64,000 nucleotides of DNA, from positions 8,149,501 to 8,213,500 of the forward strand of contig NZ_CP031455.1 of the NCBI RefSeq assembly GCF_003391135.1, given 5' to 3'. Below are positions 38,900-47,800 of the stretch, piece after piece (position 1 is the stretch's first letter; the number at the start of each line of letters is the position of its first letter). Below the pieces are notes generated by a model that searched no databases, was not told the origin of the DNA, and worked only from the letters and a program-made list of their open reading frames with translations. The stretch is from Streptoverticillium olivoreticuli subsp. olivoreticuli. Lineage in GTDB: Bacteria > Actinomycetota > Actinomycetes > Streptomycetales > Streptomycetaceae. The translations under genes and the position numbers were made by a program.

Positions 38900-41800
38900 A
38901 TGACCGATGACCAGAACCTGCTGAGCAAGCTGAAGTGGGTCGCGCGGGAGCTGCACCAGACCCGTCAGCAGCTCCAGAGCGCGGAGCAGCGCCACCGCGA
39001 GCCGATCGCGATCGTCGGCATGGCCTGCCGGTACCCGGGCGGCGTGAGCTCGCCGGAGGACCTGTGGCGGCTGGTGGCCGGGAACGGCGACGCCGTGTCG
39101 GACTTCCCCGAGGACCGCGGCTGGGACACCGACTCCCTCTTCGACCCGGACCCCGACCGGCCCGGCAAGAGCGCGACCCGCAAGGGCGGCTTCCTCTACG
39201 ACGCCGCGGATTTCGATCCGGGCTTCTTCGGGATCTCGCCGCGTGAGGCGCTGGCCATGGACCCGCAGCAGCGGCTGCTGCTGGAGACCTCATGGGAGGC
39301 GGTCGAGCGTGCGGGCATCGACGTCACCACGCTGAAGGGCAGCCGTACGGGCGTCTACGCGGGGGTGATGTACCACGACTACGCCGCGGGCCTGCCGTCC
39401 GTACCGGACGAGATCGAGGGGTACTACGGCACCGGCACGGCGGCCAGCGTCGTCTCCGGCCGGGTGCCGTACACCTTCGGCTTCACCGGCCCGGCCATCA
39501 CCGTCGACACCGCGTGCTCCTCGTCGCTCGTCGCACTGCACCTGGCCGTGCAGGCGCTGCGCAGGGATGAATGCTCCCTCGCGCTGGCCGGTGGCGTGAC
39601 GGTGATGTCCAGCCCGGTCATGTTCGCGGAGTTCAGCCGTCAGGGCGGGCTGTCGGTCGACGGCCGGTGCAAGGCGTTCGGTGCAGGGGCGGACGGCACG
39701 GGCTGGTCAGAGGGCGTCGGTGTGCTGGTGCTGGAGCGGCTGTCCGACGCCCGCCGGAACGGTCATCAGGTGCTCGCCGTCATCCGCGGCAGTGCGGTCA
39801 ACCAGGACGGCGCGAGCAACGGGCTGACGGCGCCGAGCGGTCCCGCGCAGGAGCGCGTCATCCGTCAGGCGCTCGCCGACGCGGGCGTACCGGCCGACGG
39901 GGTCGACGCGGTGGAGGCGCACGGCACCGGTACGCAACTGGGTGATCCGATCGAGGCACAGGCGTTGCTGGCCACCTATGGCCAGGACCGGCCCGGCGAC
40001 CGGCCGTTGTGGCTGGGGTCGCTGAAGTCCAACCTCGGGCACGCGCAGGCCGCGGCGGGTGTGGGCGGTGTGATCAAGATGGTGATGGCGATGCGGCATG
40101 GGACGCTGCCGCGCACGTTGCATGCGGAGGAGCCGACGCCGCTGGTGGACTGGTCGGCCGGCGCGGTGGAGTTGCTGAGCGAGGCGCGGTCGTGGCCGGA
40201 GGTGGACCGTCCGCGTCGGGCGGGTGTGTCGTCGTTCGGCATCAGCGGCACCAACGCGCACGTCATTCTCGAGAACGCCCCCGATGAGCAGGGCCCGGGC
40301 GAGGAGGTCTCACCGGACGCCCCGGTGGCGGTCGGCGGGCCGGTGCCATGGGTCGTGTCGGGCCGTACGGAAGAGGCACTGACCGCGCAGGCCCGGCGGC
40401 TGCGGGACCACGTGGCCCGTCAAGAGCCGTTGGACGTAAGGGCGATGGGCCGTGCCCTGGCGACGACCCGCTCGACCTTCGAGCATCGGGCCGTCGTGGT
40501 GGGCGAGGACGAGAAGGCCCTGCTCGCCGGTCTGGACGCCCTTGCCGCCGGTGAGAGCGCTGCGGGGCTGGTACACGGAGTGACTGACGGTCCGGTGCGC
40601 AGTGCGGTGATGTTCACGGGGCAGGGTAGTCAGCGGGTCGGTATGGGGCGTGAGCTGTATGACGCGTACCCGGTGTTTGCCGAGGCGTTGGATGAGGTCT
40701 GTGCGGAGCTGGATCGGCATTTGGAGCGTCCGTTGAAGGGCGTGTTGTTCGGTGTGGATGGGGAGGTGTTGGACCGGACGGAGTTCGCGCAGCCCGCGTT
40801 GTTCGCTGTTGAGGTGGCGTTGTTCCGGCTTGTGGTGAGCTGGGGTGTGCGGCCCGACTTTCTGGTGGGGCATTCGATCGGTGAGATCGTGGCGGCGCAT
40901 GTGGCCGGGGTGTTCTCGTTGGAGGCTGCGTGCGCTTTGGTTGCCGCGCGGGGTCGGCTGATGCAGGCGTTGCCGGCCGGTGGTGTGATGATTGCGGTGC
41001 AGGCGTCGGAGGATGAGGTTCTTCCGCTGCTCTCCGATGGTGTGAGCATTGCCGCGGTCAACGGCCCGCAGTCGGTGGTCATCGCAGGCGACGAGGACGC
41101 TGCGCTTGAGGTCGTGGCGCGTTTCGAGGGTCGTAAGTCGAAGCGGCTGACGGTCAGTCACGCCTTCCATTCGCCCCATATGGATGCCATGTTGGAGGAG
41201 TTCCGTGCGGTGGCGGAGGGGCTTGAGTATCACGCTCCGGGTGTCGCGTTGGTCTCCAATGTGACCGGTGCTCTGGTGGACGCGGATGAGATCTGCTCGG
41301 CGGATTACTGGGTGCGGCATGTGCGCCGGCCGGTCCGTTTCTTGGACGGTGTTCGGTCGTTGGAGGCCGAGGGTGTGTCGGTGTTCCTGGAGCTGGGGCC
41401 GGACGGTGTGCTCTCGGCGCTCGGTCCGGACTGCCTGGCGGAGGACGGGGAGCGCTCGCCGGTCTTCGTGGCCGGTCTGCGGGGCGGCGGTGTGCCGGAG
41501 TCGCGTGCGCTGTTGGAGGCCGTCGCTCAGGTGCACGCGCGTGGGGTCGAGGTCGAGTGGCCGGCGGTGCTGGGCACCGGGCCGGTCGCCCGCGACCTTC
41601 CGACGTATGCCTTCCAGCGGGAGCGCTTCTGGCTGGACGTCCCGATGAGCTCCGGCGACGCGGCGGGTCTGGGCCTGGTGGCCGCCGGTCCCCCGTTGCT
41701 GGGCGCGGTGGTGTCCTTGCCGGACGACCGGGGTGCGGTGTGGACCGGTCGGCTGTCCCTGGCCGAGCAGCCGTGGCTGGCGGACCACACGGTGTTCGGT

Positions 41801-44800
41801 TCGGCTGTGCTGCCGGGTGCGGTATTCGTGGAGTTGGCGCTCCAGGCCGGTGAGCGGGTGGGGTGCGGCCGTCTGGAGGAGCTGACGCTTCAGCAGCCTT
41901 TGGTGCTGGGCGCGTCCGGTGGGGTGCGGTTGCAGGTCGCTCTGGCGGCGGTGGACGAGACCGGCCGGTGCGCGGTGACGGTGCATTCCTGCCCGGACGC
42001 CGACGGCGACATGGGTGCGCTGGGCGGTGAGGTCTGGACGCTGCACGCCACCGGGACCCTGGCGGGCGTCGACGCGCCTGCCGACGGGGGCATGGACACC
42101 GGCCTCGGAGTGTGGCCGCCACGGGGCGCGGCGTCGGTCGGGGTGAGCGATCTCTACGACCGGCTGGCCGAGCAGGGGTACGGGTACGGCCCGGTGTTCC
42201 AGGGTGTGCGGGCCGCGTGGCGGCGCGGCGACGAGGTCTTCGCCGAGGTCGCGCTGCCGGAGCCGGCGAGCGGTGAGTCGACGGGATTCGGGATCCACCC
42301 GGCTCTCCTGGATGCCGTACTCCACATGTCGATCGATCCGTCCGCCGACGAGGTGCGGCTGCCGTTCGTCTGGTCGGGCGTCGAGCTGCCTGGTGTGGGC
42401 GGGTCGGTCGTACGGGTGCGTGTGGTGGCGTCGGCCGACGGCGAGGTGTCGGTGCGGGCGGTGGACGAGTCGGGTGCGCCGGTGCTCTCGGTGGACCGGC
42501 TCGTGACGCGCCCGGTGGCACGGGAGCAACTGCGCGCCGCGAGCGACGGGTTGCGGGACGCGCTGTTCGAGGTGGAGTGGACTCCGGCCCCGGTCTCGGC
42601 GGAAGCACCGTCCGAGTGGGGTGTGTGGGGTGCGCAGGACGCCTCGGAGCTGGTGGTCTGGGCTCATGGCGGTGCCGTGGGGGAGTCCGTCCCGGCGGTC
42701 ACGGCGAGTGCGTTGGCCGTGGTGCAGGAGTTCCTGGCGGACGAGCGGTTTGTGGATTCGCGGTTGGTGGTGCTGACGCGCGGTGCTGTGGGTGTGGGTC
42801 CGGGCGAGGGTGTCGCGGATCTGTCGGCGGCTCCGGTGTGGGGTCTGGTGCGGTCGGTGCAGGTGGAGCATCCGGAGCGGCTGGTGCTGGTGGATGTGGG
42901 GCCGGGGCTGTCCGTGGAGGCGGAGGAAGCCGCGCTGCGGACCGCGTTGGGTTCCGGGGAGCCTCAGGTGGCGGTCCGCGGTGACCGCGCGCTGGTGCCG
43001 CGCCTGGCGCGGCTCACCGTGCCGCGTGGCGAGGAGCGACAGCCGTCCTTCGGCCCGGACGGAACGGTGTTGGTCACCGGTGGCACGGGTGGTCTGGGCG
43101 CGTTGGTGGCCCGGCATCTGGTGTCGGCGTACGGGGTGCGGGATCTGCTGCTGGTGTCGCGCCGTGGTGGTGCTGCCGAGGGTGTGGGCCAACTGGTGGC
43201 GGAGTTGGGTGAGTCGGGTGCCCGGGTGCGGGTGGAGGCGTGTGATGTGGGCGACCGTGATGCCCTCGCCGCCCTGCTCGTCTCGATCCCGGGCGACCGT
43301 CCGCTCACCGGTGTGGTCCACTGCGCGGGCGTTGTCGACGACGGTGTGATCGAGTCGCTGACTCCCGACCGGATGGCCGGAGTCCTGCGGCCCAAGGCCG
43401 AAGCCGCCCTGTACCTGAACGAGTTGACGGCCGAGCTCGATCTGTCGGCGTTCGTCCTGTTCTCGTCCTTCGCCGGAGTGGCGGGGAGCGCGGGGCAGGC
43501 GAGTTACGCCGCCGCGAATGCCTTCCTGGACGCCCTGGCGCACGAGCGCCGCGCGCGAGGTCTGTCGGCGGTCTCCGCGGCCTGGGGCTTGTGGGGGGAG
43601 GACCGCGGCATGGGCGGCCAGGTGGCCGAGGGCGATCTGGCCCGGATCAAGCGCCTGGGTGCTGTCGCGATGTCGGCCGAGGAGGGACTCGCCCTGTTCG
43701 ACGCGGTCGTGGCCCACGACCGGGCCCTGTGCGTACCGGCGTTGCTCGATGTGGCCGGGTTGCGGCGGCGGGGCGCGGAGGACGTGTCACCGGTGCTGCG
43801 GTCGTTGGCTCGAGGCGGGGCGCGCCGCGCCCGGGCCGAGGGTTCGGGCCGTGGCGCAGGGCTTGCCGCCCGGATCGCGGGTCTGGCCGAGAGCGAGCGC
43901 CGACGGGTCGTGCTGGACGTCGTGCGGGGTCACGCGAGCGAGGTCCTGGGCTACGGTCCGGGCCAGTCGGTGGGTGTGGACACGCCGTTCAAGGGGCTGG
44001 GCTTCGATTCGCTGACGGCGGTCGAACTGCGCAACCGTCTCAACGCGGCGACCGGCCTGCGGCTTCCGGCCTCCCTCGTCTTCGACCACCCCACCCCCAA
44101 GCGGATCGCCGAGTACCTGACGCGGGAGCTCGCGGACCAGGTGGAGGAACGTCCTGTCGTCGTGGCGGCGACGTCGGTCGCGTCCGACGACCCGATCGCG
44201 ATCGTGGGCATGGCCTGCCGCTATCCGGGAGGCGTGCGCACGCCGGACGACCTGTGGCGGCTGGTCCTCGACGGCAGGGATTCCATAGGCCCGTTCCCCG
44301 ACGACCGCGGCTGGAACGTGCGGGATCTCTTCGACCCGGACAAGGAGGCCGCGGGGAAGTCGTACGTGGCCGAAGGCGGTTTCCTGTACGACGCCGCGGA
44401 TTTCGATCCGGGCTTCTTCGGGATCTCGCCGCGTGAGGCGCTGGCCATGGACCCGCAGCAGCGCCTGTTGCTCGAAGCCTCCTGGGAGGCGATCGAGCAC
44501 GCGGGCATCGACCCGAAGTCGCTCCAGGGCACCGACACCGGCGTGTTCACCGGCGTCATGTACCACGACTACGCGTCTCGGCTGCCGGACATCCCGGAGG
44601 GGCTGGAGGGCTTCCTCGGATACGGCTCCGCCGGAAGCGTGGCCTCGGGCCGGCTGTCGTACTCCCTCGGTCTGTCGGGCCCCGCGATGACGCTGGACAC
44701 GGCGTGTTCGTCGTCGTTGGTGGCGATGCACCTGGCGGCGGACTCGCTGCGGCGCGGCGAGAGCTCGCTCGCCCTGGCCGGCGGTGTGACCGTGATGGCG

Positions 44801-47800
44801 TCGCCCGGGGCGTTCGTCGAGTTCAGCCGTCAGGGCGGGCTGTCGTCCGACGGCCGGTGCAAGGCGTTCGGTGCAGGGGCGGACGGCACGGGGTGGTCCG
44901 AGGGTGCCGGTGTGCTTGTTCTGGAGCGGCTGTCGGACGCCCGCCGGAACGGTCATCAGGTGCTCGCGGTGGTGCGGGGCAGTGCGGTCAACCAGGACGG
45001 TGCGAGCAATGGGCTGACGGCTCCGAGCGGTCCCGCGCAGGAACGCGTCATCCGCCAGGCGTTGGCCAACGCCGGGGTGGCAGCGCGGGACATCGATGTG
45101 GTGGAGGCCCACGGCACCGGTACGCAACTGGGCGATCCGATCGAGGCACAGGCGTTGCTGGCCACCTATGGCCAGGACCGGCCCGGCGACCGGCCGTTGT
45201 GGCTGGGGTCGCTGAAGTCCAACCTCGGGCACACCCAGACGGCTGCCGGTGTGGGCGGTGTGATCAAGATGGTGATGGCGATGCGCCACGGCGTACTGCC
45301 GCGCACGCTGCATGCGGAGGAGCCGACGCCGTTGGTGGACTGGTCGGCCGGTGCGGTCGAGCTGTTGAACGAGGCGCGGTTGTGGCCGGAGGCGGACCGT
45401 CCGCGCCGGGCGGGTGTGTCGTCGTTCGGCATCAGCGGCACCAACGCGCACATCATCCTCGAACAGGCTCCCCAGGAGCCGGACGCGCACCAGGAGACGG
45501 TCGCCGGTGGCGGCCTGGTGCCATGGCTGCTGTCGGGTCGCACGGAGGCGGCCCTGCGCGCCCAGGCACGGCGGCTGCGCGAGCACATCATGGGCCAGGA
45601 GTCGCTGGACATGCGGGCGGTGGCCCGTGCGCTCGCGACGACCCGCTCGGCCTTCGAGCACCGGGCCGTGGTCCTCGCCGACCACCCCGACGCCTTCCTC
45701 GCCGGCCTCGACGCGCTGAAGCAGGGAGAGGGCGTCTCAGGCTTGGTCAGTGGGGCGGCTGACGGTCCGGTGCGCAGTGCGGTGATGTTCACCGGTCAGG
45801 GTAGTCAGCGGGTCGGTATGGGGCGTGAGCTGTATGACGCGTACCCGGTGTTTGCCGAGGCGTTGGATGAGGTCTGTGCGGAGTTGGATCGGCATTTGGA
45901 GCGTCCGTTGATGGGCGTGTTGTTCGGTGTGGATGGGGAGGTGTTGGACCGGACGGAGTTCGCGCAGCCCGCGTTGTTCGCTGTTGAGGTGGCGTTGTTC
46001 CGGCTTGTGGTGAGCTGGGGTGTGCGGCCCGACTTTCTGGTGGGGCATTCGATCGGTGAGGTCGTGGCGGCGCATGTGGCCGGGGTGTTCTCGTTGGAGG
46101 ACGCGTGCGCTTTGGTTGTCGCGCGGGGTCGGCTGATGCAGGCGTTGCCGACCGGTGGTGTGATGATCGCGGTGCAGGCGTCGGAGGGCGAGGTTCTTCC
46201 GCACCTGACCGAGCGGGTGAGCATCGCCGCGGTCAACGGTCCCCAGTCTGTGGTGATCGCAGGTGACGAGGATGCTGCGCTCGCGGTCGTGGCGCGTTTC
46301 GAGGGGCGTAAGTCGAAGCGTCTGACGGTCAGTCATGCTTTCCATTCGCCCCACATGGATGCCATGTTGGAGGAGTTCCGTGCGGTGGCGGAGGGGCTTG
46401 AGTATCACGCTCCGGGTGTCGCGTTGGTCTCCAATGTGACCGGTGCTCTGGCGGACGCGGATGAGGTCTGTTCGGCGGATTACTGGGTGAGGCACGTCCG
46501 GCAGTCGGTCCGTTTCTTGGACGGGGTGCGGTCGTTGGAGGCCGAGGGTGTGTCGGTGTTCCTGGAGCTGGGGCCGGACGGTGTGCTCTCGGCGCTCGGT
46601 CCGGACTGCCTGACAGCGGACGACGACATCTCGCCCCTGTTCGCGACCGGTCTGCGGGGCGCTGATGTGCCGGAGCCGCGTGCGCTGTTGGAGGCCGTCG
46701 CTCAGGTGCATACCCGTGGGGCCGAGGTCGAGTGGCCGGCGGTGCTGGGCGCCGGGCCGGTCGCCCGCGACCTGCCGACCTACGCGTTCCAGCGGGAGCG
46801 CTTCTGGCTGGACGTCCCGATGAGCTCCGGCGACGCGGCAGGTCTGGGCCTGGTGGCCGCCGGTCACCCGCTGCTGGGTGCGACGGTGTCCCTGCCCGAC
46901 GGCCGCGGCGCGCTGTGGACCGGTCGGCTGTCCCTGGCCGAGCAGCCGTGGCTGGCCGACCACACGGTGTTCGGCCGGGTCGTCCTTCCGGGCTCCGCGC
47001 TCGTCGAACTCGCCCTCCAGGCAGGCGATCACGCGCGGTGCCCCCACCTCGAAGAGCTGACCTACCGCCGGCCGCTGGTCCTGCCCGACGAGGCCGGTGC
47101 CGCCGTGTCGATCCAGGTGCTGATATCGGCGGCGGGCGAGGACGGCCGGAGCGTGGTGGAGGTGTTCGCGCGGCCCGGCGACGCGGCGGACGACGCGGAC
47201 TGGACGCTGCACGCGTCCGGTGCGCTGACGCGCAGCGGGGGCGAGGCGAACACCGAGGACGCCTTCGCGGGCGTACGGCAGGACGCGTGGCCGCCCGCGG
47301 GCGCGTCCGCGCTGCCGGTCGAGGAACTGTACGAGCACATGGCGCGGACCGACATCGGCCCCGGCCCGGCGTTCCAGGGGATACGGGCCGCCTGGCGGCG
47401 CGGTGAGGAGACGTTCGCCGAGGTGGCGCTGCCGGAGCCGGTGAGCGACGAGGCGGCCGCGTACGGAATCCATCCAGCCCTGTTGGACGCGGTCTCGCGC
47501 GTGGCTCTTCCGGGCGGCACGGAGGCCGCTGACGGGGCTCGGTTGCCGTCGGTCTGGTCGGGGGTCGAGCTCTCCGGCGTGGGCGCCTCGGTCGTGCGGG
47601 TGCGTGTGGCGCCGTCGGCCGACGGCGATGTGTCCGTACAGGCCGTGGACGCCTCGGGCGCGCCGGTGCTGTCGGTGGCCCGACTCGCGGCCCGTCCGGT
47701 GACGCGGGAGGAACTGCGGTCCGCCGGTGGCGCGATGCGCGACGCGCTTTTCGACGTCGACTGGACCGCTGTCCCGGTCCCGGCGGAGCCGCCGTCCCGG

